A DNA stretch of 64,000 nucleotides, taken from contig NC_058499.1 in the NCBI RefSeq assembly GCF_020382885.2, positions 5,565,872 through 5,629,871 on the forward strand, in the 5' to 3' direction. This document shows positions 1 through 12,800 of the stretch, piece after piece. The notes under the pieces were generated by a model that saw only the letters and a program-made list of their open reading frames with translations, was not told where the DNA came from and made no database searches. The stretch's first letter is position 1, and the number at the start of each line of letters is the position of its first letter. Made by a program: the position numbers and the translations under genes. The DNA comes from Scatophagus argus (Eukaryota; Chordata; Actinopteri; Scatophagidae).

Positions 1-3000
1 AAAGCCGCAGAAACGAGGGGGAGCAGGAGAGGTCAACGCCAAGGTGACTGGCCTTTGTGGAGGAGAGACATGTCTGTAGTTGCACATGTGTGTACAGTAT
101 TGCTGTACACTGTTGCTTCTATTTAACACATATGAAAGATGTTGTGGCAGTCCAGTCCTCTGTGTTATTGAAAGCGCATTGATAGTTACTCAGCCCTTTC
201 TGTATGATAAATGGCTGCAAGCTGTGTGGACAGCTGAAACAAATAGCTCTCCCTGCTTTAACTAAGGTCTGCTGTCTGATGGTGCTTCAATAGCGAGCCG
301 CCTTTGGCCCCTTTCAGCTCAAACAACAATAAGTATTCTGCTCTTTTGGTACATGGTGCAGCAAACAAACTTATCTTCTTGTCCATTTGTTCATTTTCAA
401 AGCGCTTAAAGATTTTAAGAGGAGAGTCCAGAAGTATCTGGGGGTGATGAACGATCTCTGGCTGTTAGTACTTGACCAATGCCTGGCTTGAACCAAGACC
501 CCCTCCGTATCTACTATATGAAAACAAAAGTTTAAGTAACAATTGGTATTTGGTGTTGCTATTTGATGTCACTGGTACTGTGAAGTATGAGACCTTTGCA
601 ACATAAAATGGTACCTCTATATTGTGCCATACTACCCATGTTCAATTTGTCTACAACTGCACTTCCTAAAATATTTTTCAGTGGGCAGGCCAAATTATAA
701 GGTATGTCAAGGTGTTTTACTCGTCATGCAGCAACCTGCTTTAAGAGATAACACATAAACCAAACAGGCTCTTTTCATATTGCAGCTGTTTAATTGTTTG
801 AATAAAAGAAACGTCCAAATTCAAACATATGACTGTGCATCACACAGCGTCAACCAGATGCTGAAACATTACGTTATTTACATTTTACAGTTACATCCCT
901 TGTAATTCGGATGGCGTAAGGGCTGTCCGTGGCTTTCTGTCAGAGAGCAGTCCAACTGGCGCAATGTCTTCTGATCTTCTATCGAAAACAAGTGAAATTA
1001 GGTCCTGGGAAATCTCACTTTTGTCATCACATAAGCTGTATGACGCAGAGAGGCACAGTGAACTGATACCAAAAAATAGATACATAAAACCTAGTGAAGA
1101 GAATGGCTGACAGCTGACACAGAAATTATATGTTTTAGGACGAGGTACTGGTTGAGGTAAGGTGATTGCAGGTACATGCAGTACTTTCAGAGAAAACATG
1201 TTTGGCAAAAAATAAGTCTTGTGTGATCTTATAAAAGAAGGGTTGATCTCAAATCAGTCTCTTGTCCTTTTTCACATTCTGGGCTATGAGATTACCAGGA
1301 ACATTCTGTGGTTTCAATCAGCAATGACAGTTGGTGAGTAGGCGTGTACCATCAGGACAATAGCCAAAGCCTGTGGCTGTTTGGTACGTCCTTTATTTTT
1401 ATCTGGATGTGAGGAACCTCTGTGGTACCTCCTTGGAGAGCCATAACTTGCTAAAGAAGTTCACACATCTGGTTTTTTGCAGTGGTCATGGTTGGGAATG
1501 GAAAGATTCCTCTGTTTCAGCACACTCATTACAGCAGTACCAATAGAAAGTACTGAATGGATTCAAGATATGTCTGCATCACGCTGCAACCTGCCTCAAG
1601 AGATAAGAAATAAACCAATAAATCTTGACTAAATCTTGACTTTTTTTGCATCTGTTGTGTTGTTTTAACAACAAAGACTCCTGCAAATCCCAAATAAAGT
1701 GATTGCTCTCACATACGATGCCATCGTAAAAGCTTTATAATAATTCTTACTGTGCCTTGAAATCATTTTTAATCTTATGACCGAAATTCCACATGAGCAT
1801 GAAATCAGAATATGTTACCTCTGAACTTACCCCAACTGTCAGTGCCCTTCTGAGACCGGAGTGCTGAGGGTTTCCTTCACTACTTCAGGAAAGGGTGCTG
1901 CATGCATACAACCTTATTACATGCTCTCCTGAGTGGGCAACCCACTCCCTGCTTTGGGCTGTGGGCATAATGTCTCGTTCCATTGGTTTGATGCCGTTGA
2001 AGGGTGCACTTAGAGGCTTGCTTTTAGTTCTGTTGTGTCCCATCAGCCGACTACAGATGCTACATTTTACATGTCAGTGTGGCCTGGGTTGATACCAATC
2101 TGTGAGCCGCTCATGAGATATTAATAACTCACCTGTGCATGCTTGTATGTGTGTGTGGGCACGTGCGGTTGTACATCTGCGTGTGTTTGTGTGTCTCATG
2201 TTTATGTGTTGTCAGAGAGAGGAAGCCTCAGCGTGAATGTTACACACCCACAGCTCCCTCTAGCTTCTTCACAGTGAACAGCTGAACTGTGCCAGATGCA
2301 GTGGGAGGCTGAGGAGTGTGTGTTTGTGTGCAGGTCCATGTGTGCGTATGTGTCAGGTCAGAGCTCATTTGTCCTGATTTAAAACGGAGATTGTGATCCA
2401 GACTAGACCCAGGCCAGGGTCAAGAACCATTTTGCCAATCTGGTTAGACTGGTTTTCTATCTCTTACCTAGAAACAAACTAATAAGGATTCAAATCACCA
2501 AATGCTCAACTGAAGGAATGTTGAGCTCATTATTAACCATGGATCATGGATCGATGTAATGCCCTCAGAACCTTACTTTTGCTCAGTCTAAAAAGAAATA
2601 GTCTTTTTTCCTTTCACACTGCAGGCTGTGAGAGAGCCACTGGTGCTGCTGAAGAAATAACAATGTGAAATATTCTCAGAGACAGACTATCAGGGACTTG
2701 TCCAATGAGCTGCTAGAAAGAAGCAACGAGACTCTAACAAAGTCTAAGCCGAATGAGCCAAATGAGATGAGAGTGAAAGAGAAAAGTTTCGACGGGGAGT
2801 CTCAGTAGATGGATTTACTGAGAAGTAAAGTCGGAGTGAACAAAGCGACAAACACCGAACAGAAAGAGCTGCTGACGCTGAATAGAACAAACAATTTCAA
2901 TCATTGACAAGTATGTTCAATTAAAAGGTCAGCAAGGAAATTCTTATCAGCTCCAGGTTCTTGTACATATTATTGGCCCAATTCTTGTCGGTAGAGATGT

Positions 3001-5393
3001 GTACAGGTGGATAAAGATCATAGTTTTTTTTTCATGCTAAATATGTGTTTGTGGTATTAGAGATATTAATAATTATAATAATCAGTGACCTATTATAATC
3101 CCCCAAAAAATAAGTTCTATTTCTGTTTGGATCACTTTGAAGTGAAAACTAAATAGCGATCACCTTTAAGTCTCAAGACTGTGAACACAATTTGAGCGCT
3201 GGAAAACGGGCGGAGCAGCTCCCTGAAACATGAGCAATTTGTCAGTTTCTTTAGGAAGAGTTTAAGAGATAAAATGTTAAACAACTAGCATCGCAATCCC
3301 CCCCAAAAAATGACATAAAATAGATGAAAGGGCAGCTTATCTTCATGAATCAGGTTTTGGGTCCCAGGACCAGAATTGTATTATGTTTCTGTTGCTGATG
3401 AGGTTCATGACAAGATGAGAAGAATAGATAAGATTTATTGATCCCTGTGGGTGAATCAGTCAGGAAGCTGGTATGAACAGACTAAGCCTGTGTATAGAAC
3501 ATAATATATTTAATAATGTAATATATAATATTTTGTGGCAGATAAAATTTCTCCCCAAACAGTGGCCTAAATAATCTCTAATAATCCTCCATGAACACAA
3601 ACCAAGCATTTACTCAGTGTTTTTTATGTACATATATGAAGACTTTTTTGGGAAAGCAAATCTGAAACGCCTTCATGAAACTTGTTCCTTTCAGTTTTCG
3701 TTAAAGCACATCAGTCCACCACATGAATAACTTTTTGAAAGCCAAATTTTTTTTAAAAAAAAAAGTTTACAATTTGCAGAACAGTCAGAGTACAGGTGAA
3801 AAACTGGAAACAACATGCAAAACCATTGGTATAGTCATTTAAAAGGGCTTTTTACAGGCCTCCCTTCACTTCAGTGAACATCTGGACTTTACGACTAATT
3901 ACTGATGAAATTGCTCTCTAACCCCATCAGTGGCTCGTCAAGGGTTAGGACCAGTGTTGGTTTAAATCCCACAAAGAATTAATGCTCTTCACTTTCACAA
4001 AAACCACAGCCAAATTGCTCTTGATGAACATACTGTAGTTAACCTCCACTCACTCAGTGGCTTGGCAGCAATAACCCCTGGTTCTGCAGGGCAGCTCCCA
4101 GTTTGAACTGCGTGAATGTGAAGGAGGGCATAGCTGAATTGTGCATGTGCGAAAAACGTGAATAAACGCAGGTTGGAATGAGATCCTTTTCCTCCCGGAG
4201 CCTCTGACACTCTGACCTGCAAAGCCTGGAGTTTGACTCCTGCATGCCTGCATGTGCATCATTACACCCCACAGCCATGTGGAAGGCGGTGCGCCTGCCT
4301 GCTCGCTGTGTCTAAAGCCTTGTCCTCTGGGATTAGTTTTACTCGATGTCGGGTAATGAAATTTTCATCGGCATAATTCTGTAATTTTTAGTTCCAGGCA
4401 GAACAGTGGTATTTTTTTTATTTTATTTTTTTTTTATTATTATTACAGGGCGCTTTTCACGCTGCAAGTAAATAACCAATGATGTTTTTTTATCACTCAG
4501 ATTCAGCTCACAGCTCACATATAAAGAAATCCATTAAAACTTTCCTTTTTAACTTTCAATTAACATATATTGTTGCCAATTTATTAACTTCTGCGTGAGC
4601 GGGGTAGCTTCACAATTTTTGTGTGGTGTCAGATTTGTAAAAAATAAATATTTATTTAATGATAAAACAGTATAGTTTGCCTTTGTGATGGTTTGGCAAA
4701 AAAAATTGAAAATGAACCTGAATTTTTTGCATTTTTAACTGATATTTTCCCAGTCTTGCAGGCATGTATGTGTAAACAGTCAACATATTATATGAATTTG
4801 CATAAGTATGTATATGTGTTTACAGATAGTTCACATAGTGCCAAAAAATGGTTGCTTTTAGCCTCCCACACTGGGCTCGCTGCTGCTTCACACAAGCTGA
4901 GGTGCAAAGCTGGTGAGAGTAGCTGTCAGGTTGTGTGCCGTCTGGCATTTGATGATGCTTTGTCAGTGCCGTGCAGCACGTTACAGGTACAACCACGGCA
5001 CACACTATCACAGCAAGAGCCCAGAAGTTAACCAGAGCCTGCGTCAGATGAGTGAGAGGGACATGCATTTGATTGTAGCGCAATGGGAGAGATTATTGTG
5101 TTCCACTTTATCAGGGCAACAGAGACCAAAGAGTGAAGTGTGTTACAGAAATGCAAGAGGAGGTAGGATTAGCAGGAATGACAGGATGGAGGAGAAGAGA
5201 TGGAAGGACTCAGGTACAACATTATTTCACTGTTAACATGGAGAAGGTGTGTTTAATGCTCTCAGCCCTCCTGCAGACGACCTCCATATATAAAAGGGAG
5301 GGATCTGAAGTGCTGCCTTAATGCACATTAATTTCTTCATGTTACTTAGGATAGCCAGGAGAGTGTGACTTATTTTTCACCTCCCATGCCCCT
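1..5393. other. Noncoding, mostly unique sequence
   Basis: No open frame here resembles a known protein, and the short frames present lack codon bias or paired splice signals that would support exons. The sequence is AT-rich with scattered GT-rich tracts (about 2140 to 2350). Two related segments of about 45 bases occur near 723 and 1577, and a LINE/SINE tail fragment occurs near 3420. Otherwise I see nothing assignable. Confidence 0.6.
3417..3455 (-). repeat. LINE/SINE 3' tail fragment (Rex1-like tail)
   Basis: The bases reading TTTATTGATCCC followed by a G-rich/GAAT run match the common fish repeat ending in which TTTATTGATCCC precedes GGGGAAAT. From memory this ending belongs to Rex1-type (CR1-like) LINEs and SINEs that borrow their tail. 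The intact SINE at 45871 to 46165 ends in the reverse complement of a similar string. Only the tail is recognisable, and there is no body. Confidence 0.4.
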
Positions 5394-5416
5394 CACACAC
5401 ACACACACACACACAC
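5394..5416. repeat. (CA)n microsatellite
   Basis: About 11 uninterrupted CA units, a simple repeat. Confidence 0.95.
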
Positions 5417-6479
5417 TGTTATGCGTCTTCAGCTCCTGCTGTTTGGTTTAGTGTCAACTGAATCCATCCAGGGTTTGAAAATGTGTCTGCTGAAATAATG
5501 AGAGGTGCAAGCTGTTGCTTCAGCTGGACCTCATGCACAGAAACAAAACAAATATTCAGATATGGATGGTGTTATTAACTTCTTCTACTGTGGACTGAAT
5601 GAAGACAGAGCATGAGGTGTGAATATATGATCCAAAGCTACTTGGCAGAAATATTAAACTATTTACCGTCTAAGACTAAACTATCTCATGGATGGAACAC
5701 GTACTGAAATACGTACATGTATATTGACTGAAGACATGTGCATATGCAGTAGTGTATACACTATCTATATGTTTATCTGTTAATATATAGCATGTGAATA
5801 TACTGATCAAAACCTAATGTAACAGTGTGTGCAAGTTGGACCCTGTTAAGAATAAACAAATCAATAAGTAAAGATGCTGGGTTCCATGCGCATATAAAAT
5901 AATGTATACACACATCAGGAGAAGAAAAACATGCATAAATATTTGATTTGTATAAGTACTTCTATACATATAGATACCTCTTTTGAAGTTTGATCAAATT
6001 ATGATAACACTGTGTACTGTTGTACGAAGTTTTCCCAACAGATGGCATTACCCTTTCTTCCTGATGTGTGTATACATTATTTTGGCTGACTCTGTATTAA
6101 ACATATGTGGTGCAGTAGAGAAATTAATATATATTAACAACACACAGAATATGTGTATGTGTATGTATGTACAGCATGTTGATATGTTGAACCGAATCTA
6201 ATAGTGTTTGCGGTACATGAATTCCAGCTGATGTACTGCTTTGTGTTGCCCTACTAACAAGAACACATACATATATATACACTTTATATGAATTTAGAAT
6301 TTATGAATTTATTAGGAGAAACTGCACCCAAGTGTATATCATATGTACTACATATACACAAATTTATATATACACTTATGGACACATATACATAAACTAC
6401 ACATACGTGAACATGTATATGCTATATGTGATGTGTACATTTACAATATGTGTTCAGGATCACATACAATATGTGTTCA
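5417..6479. other. AT-rich noncoding stretch
   Basis: Very AT-rich with many TATA, ACATAT and CATATA strings (especially 5690 to 6470), giving spurious low-complexity frames rich in Y, I, M and T. No gene or recognisable repeat family is visible. Confidence 0.6.
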
Positions 6480-6740
6480 CTCATCATCCCGTGGGAGATG
6501 AAGTTGAGTTGCTCTCGTCGTTACGGAAACCTCGCACGACGACGGGGACCGGGACACAGGTGGGGAGGAGGGGTCAATTGGCCTTGAAATGGAGGCAGGC
6601 GTCACCTCAGGTTAGAATGGGCTCCTTTTCCCCTCAAAATATTCATGAAGCAATTATAATTCATATGATTAACAGGGAGGAACACAGAGACACTGTGATG
6701 AGCATTGTAATTATGGGATTTGTGCAATATTTCAGAGATA
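6480..6740. promoter_or_regulatory. Candidate conserved noncoding element
   Basis: This segment stands out from its AT-rich surroundings. The first half (6510 to 6570) is CpG-rich, with CGTCG, CGCACGACGACGG and CCGGG strings. The second half (6638 to 6673) packs ATTCATGAAG, CAATTATAA and ATGATTAA strings, which resemble POU and homeodomain sites. A frame of about 40 codons ends at a possible donor (CAG|GTTAGA at 6610), so a short exon cannot be excluded, but the peptide matches nothing I know. The enhancer call is inference from composition and motif clustering only. Confidence 0.25.
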
Positions 6741-8031
6741 AGGGTGTTTGGTTTTTTTTTTTTTTTTGCTTGTGTGTTTGTGCGTGCGTGTGTGTATGTG
6801 CGTGCATGTCTGTGTGTTCTGACATGCAGGCAAAGCGCAGTTGACTGGATAGGGAAGGTAAAAGCTGAATATCCTTGAGCTCTTGCTCCCGGAGAACCCA
6901 TGAGGAACCGCTGGCATCAATATTAATGAAGCAGATCAGTAGCAGCTCTGCATCCAACCACAAAAGTGAATCTTTATCATAATCATCTACAATCTGTGTT
7001 TATTGGTCATAACTGAGGTTCTTTGGTGTCCTTATCAACGGCAGGATTATCATCAGGATGCAGGACGGAAACAAGTGTTTCTCGGATGCAGATGGTGTTT
7101 TTTTTTTATTTTTGTTTTTGCTTCTGTCAAAATCTCAGCTGTTGGCTCATGTTGTTAAATGAAGAGAAAGAGAACACAACTTCTGCCTCTCTTTCTGCAC
7201 CAGCTGACTATCGTTCTGGATGTATAGCGAGAGACTCTGCTGTTGTTGTTTTTGTCTCTACCAAAAAGCTGTTTCTGTAGTTCATAAATAAATGAACAAA
7301 AGTCCTTCAGGTCATCAAATACAGTCATCCTCCCGTTTGCACGTTCAGAGATTTAAACAAAGCCAATCAACTGGAGGAGGAAAAAAAATATGTGCTTTCC
7401 CACATGGAAATAGCAGTCAATCATGTGATATTCAAGCTAATTTTAAGAAAATCACATACAGCAAGCAGATGTGTGAAGAATTCAACAAGCCTGTACATGC
7501 AGCTTAGGCCCAAACCAATCCAGTGCTTCATTTTCTCTGCAAATGTGTCCTTTTGTTCATTTGAACCAGAAAAACAAAATAATTTCTGCAACAAGCCGCC
7601 AGCAGAAGGGACACACTACATGCTCACAGTGTTTTTTGATCCAGTATACGTCCTTCTTTTTTTGTTTTGTTTTGTTTTTCTCTCACGCACCACAAACGCT
7701 CACAAAATAACTCTGAATAAAGAAATGGCTCAAATTGCATGTTATTAAAAATTCTCTCCGCACAAACTCTGCCATCTTGACAAATGAGACGGTCTCTAAG
7801 CAACATGAGCCGACGCTCTCGCTACGTTCAATACCTCAGACTTCATCTGTTGTCCCACTGGCTCCATGGGAACAGGTAATCAAGTTTGGTGAGCTATTGT
7901 CTTGGAACGGCAGCTACCTGCCTGGTAATTGGAAATGAGTGAGTGTGATGCGGAAAGACTGTTGCAAGATTTTGCTAGGGTGAGAGAGACAGAAGGAGAA
8001 AAGATGGCAGAGAGAGTGAGACGGCTTTATA

Positions 8032-8033
<2 letters not shown>

Positions 8034-8071
<38 letters not shown>
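8034..8071. repeat. (GT)n microsatellite
   Basis: Nineteen perfect GT units. It produces artificial (CV)n and (TH)n frames on the two strands. Confidence 0.97.
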
Positions 8072-8073
<2 letters not shown>

Positions 8074-8511
8074 AGCCAGATTGTCACGGAGAGAGACGCT
8101 GGCATGGACAGTGCCAGTGAAAGCTCCTTGTCCCCCAGGATTCCTCTGCAGTGATGGCTATTGGTGTCTGTCTTCCCTGGGGGACTGCTGCTCTGTCATC
8201 TCTCTCACACACAAAACACACACATACTCAGACATGTACACACACACACACGTTCCTCAGGGAAAGCATACTGGATCCTGTGTGTTAGTCTGTTTTTTGG
8301 GGTAGACACACTCCCACAGTCCCTCACAGCTGCAAACATTCTCTTATATATTGGGGGTTTTTTTTGGCGAGATGTGCACAAAGCACACACACAAACAATG
8401 GCTTGTAAGGTTCAGCCATTACTGCAAGGTGGCATCCATTATTGCCCAGCACAATGACAACAAGGTCATGCCTCGAGGAGATCTGCATTTTGTCAAAACT
8501 GACACCCTAAT

Positions 8512-8538
8512 GCTGCCGCCGCCGCCGCCGCCACCGCT
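8512..8538. repeat. (GCC)n trinucleotide run
   Basis: Six to seven near-perfect GCC/CCG units followed by imperfect ones. The polyproline frame it creates has no support as an exon. Confidence 0.85.
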
Positions 8539-8860
8539 GCCCAGGATTTATGCATCACTCTCAGGGTGTTCATTCTTGACATTTTCTGCGCCGTGGGTGG
8601 CTCGAAATCTCTGCAGCCCAACAATGTTCTCTTGAAAGCATGACATCAATTCATATTTTGTTTGTTACGTACAGACGGAGAAAGAAAGAAAAGCACATTC
8701 GGTCGAGACAGATTTGACAGATTTCGTGTGTCTGCCAAATTTTATTTTATTGTTTCAACTCCTTAACAGAGCATGAGGACCCCCTCCAGCGTCCGTTTGT
8801 TCACATCATGTGAACATTTGGAGGTGGAAGAAAGTCTCATTAATTAACACTTTGACCTAC

Positions 8861-9800
8861 TGATGATGGTCATGGACTACAGTCGTTATTATTATACGTT
8901 AGTTGTATATTACTCATCTATAAAGTAGCGACCGGTAAATGACTTTGTTATGGGAGAACCGTAATCACAGACCCACCAGCCTTCTCACGTTCTAATTCGC
9001 CAACCTCCAGACTGTTATTCATCGTTTATTACTGATTTATAAGGCAATTTCCAATGAACAGACTCAGTGACCTTATGAAACTGACTTACTCACTTTCTAA
9101 TAATCAAACCTCAGCTGACGTTCTTATTAACATCTTGTCGCTGATCTATCAAGTTTTCTTAAGTGATTATTATAACGGAATAAGCCTTTACTAATAACTA
9201 GGTAACGCAGTTCAGGTGTTTATAAGATGAAACTAATGACTCTTTGCTGGTGACTTACCCACTGGCTAAGAGGACAACGCTAACGTTGTTTTCCTTGATA
9301 GCTCATCGTTGATTTATGTAGTATTATGAAATGATTGTTATGTTGGAATAAAAGCCCTGAAGTCTTTATTAATGCTCTAATTAAAACTTGGACCAGATAG
9401 ATTATTATATAAGAGACTCATGACCTTTTGTTAAGACCTGTCATTGTCTTTAAGTCGTTCTGATTTACAGCACAATGCTGAACTATGAACTGTGCTGTTA
9501 AATTATTATTATTATACCGGATTCACTAATAATTATTTATTAATGCAGGATGGATGGCTTGTAAAGAGAACACACATGAGCACTCTTTATCAGTTGTTGC
9601 AGGTAATGATTATCAGGTGTATAAGGCATTGATGAATGATTATTATTAGAAAACGTGACACACTATTGGCCCGTTTAACAGGCCAATCAGTTACTTATTA
9701 ATAATCTATAAGGCATTAAAAAATGATAAAACAACCATTAATAAAGCCATTAGTTGTCAACTTGTGAATCTTTAATATTTAGTTTATCATAAAGTAGCTT
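8861..9800. repeat. Degenerate AT-rich internally repetitive region
   Basis: The segment repeatedly uses variants of TATAAGGCATT, ATTAATAA, TTATTATTA and GATTTAT, for example CTATAAGGCATTAA near 9708, TATAAGGCATTGATGAA near 9621 and TTATAAGGCAATTTCC near 9038. This looks like an old tandemly diverged or mobile-element-derived array. Copy boundaries cannot be set by eye, and I cannot name a family. Confidence 0.4.
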
Positions 9801-9837
9801 GACACAGTGGCCTACACGGAGAAGTTTAATATGTTGA

Positions 9838-9858
9838 CCCCCCCACCCCCACCCCCAC
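9838..9858. repeat. Poly(C)/CCCCCA tract
   Basis: A cytosine-rich run with single A interruptions. The complementary strand is G-rich and could form a quadruplex. Confidence 0.8.
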
Positions 9859-12800
9859 GCGACGTCTAAAGAACTCATTACTAAATCCTGAACAATTTAT
9901 CTGCAGAAAGAAATGAGTTGCAGGCAAGTGCTAATTACTGCCAAAATATTCTATCATTAACCATCACATTTTAAGTTATGTGTGTGAAGAGTGAAAAACA
10001 AAATGACAGCTGGTGAGACTGCTCGGCAAAGGGATTTGGAGACTCTGCGGCGTCTTCCTCCTTCCCACAGTGATCCGTCCGGCTGAGTCCCACAAACACA
10101 AAGAACTGTGTTTTGGATCCGGGCATTGCTTGTTACTGAGGCACAGAGAGAGAGAGCGAGCGACAGGCAGAGAGAGAAGGGGCTTAAAAGGGAGAGATTG
10201 GGGGCAAAGAGATGGCCAGGAAAGGATGAATGCCAGCTCTGCCTCCAGTGTCCATCTCAGATCCCTCCATCCTTCCCTTCATCCTCACCCTCCATCCTGT
10301 CCCCCCCTCCGTCCCAGCAGCTGGCCAGTTTCTACCCAAGCAGAGAAAGACTCCTCTGATGGCACAGACTGAGACATCAGTGTGTCTTCCAACAGAGTCC
10401 CTCTCTAACCTCCCCATGAATTCACATTACATATTACATCATCCTCTCTGGCCTCCCCTCACTCCTTTCCTCCCCTCTGGATGGTCCCCTTTTCATCCTG
10501 AAACTCCTATCCCCCTGATTTTACTCACCTTTTCTGTTTCTCATTCCCAGTCTTCTCTCTCGATCTCTTACTCCGGCTGTCACTCCTGTATCCGGCCTCT
10601 TTGGACCGGCCTTCCAGTCCAGTTTTAATTGACTTGGAGTGACATGCAGCTGAGATGATAGGAGCAGTCCTCCTGGACACGTCGATGTGTATCAATATGG
10701 ATCGTCTCTAACATCGACTGGACTGGGTCAAAAGTTGCTGACTGCAAGGTATAGAAGCAAGAGACCTTTCAACAGAGGTTTCCTTTTATTTATGAGTTGC
10801 AGAAATGGAAACATCACACAGATTTCGTCAAAAAAAGCGGCATGATATTCTTAGGTCAAGGCCAGACATGTTGTTTTAAAAATAATTGCCATAATTTTGG
10901 ACACCTCATTTTGTTAGTGTCATTGTTAAACTGGACCTCTCTTAGATGTTGTTTTTAGCTTAGTTTTTGGTTTCATTTGGCTACACCGTACCTCAACATG
11001 AAAGTTTAAGGAAAGACAGAATTGAAATGACAACAAATGTTCCCTTCTCTTGTTTGGACAACATAATTAACATGGCTACATTTTCAAGGAAGTTACAGTG
11101 TTTACCTTTCTGCATCAGGCTGAAGACGAGAGAGGAACTGCCTCATGTAAAATCCTCAAAATACTGCAGGAAAGCACCCTGGAATGCAGTGAAATCTGGG
11201 CTTTGATTAGGCCAGCTGTGTCTGGTAGAAAGTCCGCAAGATTTTCACTGGAGTAAATATTGCAGTCACTTCACTTGTGATGCATTTTTAAATCTGGAGC
11301 TCTCGAACGGCAGTGACCTCTGCACACCATGTGGTGAAATAATGCATTCGAAGGTACTCATACATTGAATATCTCTAGAGGAGAGTAGGGAAAGAGTCAA
11401 TCTCCCTCAGGTCTTGTAATTAAAAATTTAATCTAAAAAAATAATGGGGGGATGGGACTCATATAATAAAGATGACAAGTAACATACATCTCCAACACAT
11501 GCAACACTAAGAATGTCATAATACTGACCAGGCACACTGTTTTGAAATGCTTAATTTGGCGAGTGAAGGTTCAATTTAAATTCAGCATCAAATTGAAATT
11601 GTATGAACATCAAGGTTCATGTTGCTGTCCACTTTTGTTCATTTGGTGAGCTACAGTTGCTTAAACACAGAGAAATTCACTTTACTGGCAATTGAAGCTA
11701 CTACTAAGGAAACGAAGGCGGTGTGTTGTTTTGATGAGCAGGTCCTGGTTTTCTTTGTCACATGTTAAGCCAACACATGTGAAGATGCTGATTTGTGACA
11801 CGTGTTTGCCTGCTGTTGGTTTCATGCTGTTCTGCTGACAATTTAAAGTGTCAGTGTAGTAGCGTGGTATTGAACTGGCAGAGAAAACTGTGCAGAGCGG
11901 GCTCTTTCTAACACGTGTGTCATTGTAGCTATCCAGTAGTTTCATTTAGGAACAAAAATAGGCCACGTTGGTATCACATCTTTAGCTTCTTTTAGAAAGC
12001 TAGATAGCAAACTGCTGTGGACTCTTGTTATTCTACTATTATCACGTCAAATAAAATTGTTACCAAAATCTCACTTTAGTCGCATGTCACGTCACCATAT
12101 TTCAGCACCACAGCCGTCAACACACCAGGCCACAACAGATGATTTGCACACTCCATGTACAGTCTAGATATACTAATGCCATAATAGCAAGCACTGAAAT
12201 TAACATTGACTCAAAACAAAAAAAAATCATCTTTGTTTACATTGGAGTTCCAAGGCCAACAGGTCAGCATCCCTGCTTTGTCAGATCCCTGGGCTCACTT
12301 TTGCTCATTTAACTCTGGTCATGTGCTTAGTGCAGCTGCAGCACAGAAGCTGCCCTTCACTGTGACCCTGTGTGAATGTACGTTTCACTCGTTCTGCAGA
12401 GTCAATGTGTGGCTCTGGTAGTGCTGAAATTTGCTCTTCCTCATAACTGGCATTTTGTGATCAGCTTATGTGCTTGTCATCTCGCTAACACCACTGTGTT
12501 GAGGTGCTAATTCTAACGTCAGCTAACGCTAACGTTGGCGCTGACTGAGTCACTGAGTCACACAAGTTGAACCTGCCTCTTTCTCAGAGGCACTTTGTAA
12601 CCCCTGTGGATTTCAGCCCAGGAAGGCCTGCCTGTAAATTAAATTGACCGTGATTATTTGGTTTGACATATTCAGCTAGGCTAATAATTTCTTCATGACA
12701 AGTGAAAGGTGGATGTGGGCATATTCTACCCCTGTGTTGATTCTTAGTACAGAGAAATGCTGTGAGAAGCCTGTTAGATTACGCTATAATCGCCACAAAG

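Larger units (their letters stand above)
6741..8860. other. Noncoding, with simple repeats
   Basis: Contains a poly(T) run near 6750, T-rich tracts, the (GT)n at 8034 and the GCC triplet run at 8512. Apparent frames of 60 to 118 codons are low complexity and overlap on both strands, and none resembles a protein family. Confidence 0.6.

Noticed and set aside
6332..6844. Plus-strand frame of 170 codons
   Set aside because: Built from TA-rich and GT-rich low-complexity sequence with a poly(F) and CVCVCAC stretch. There are no domains, and competing frames lie on the other strand.
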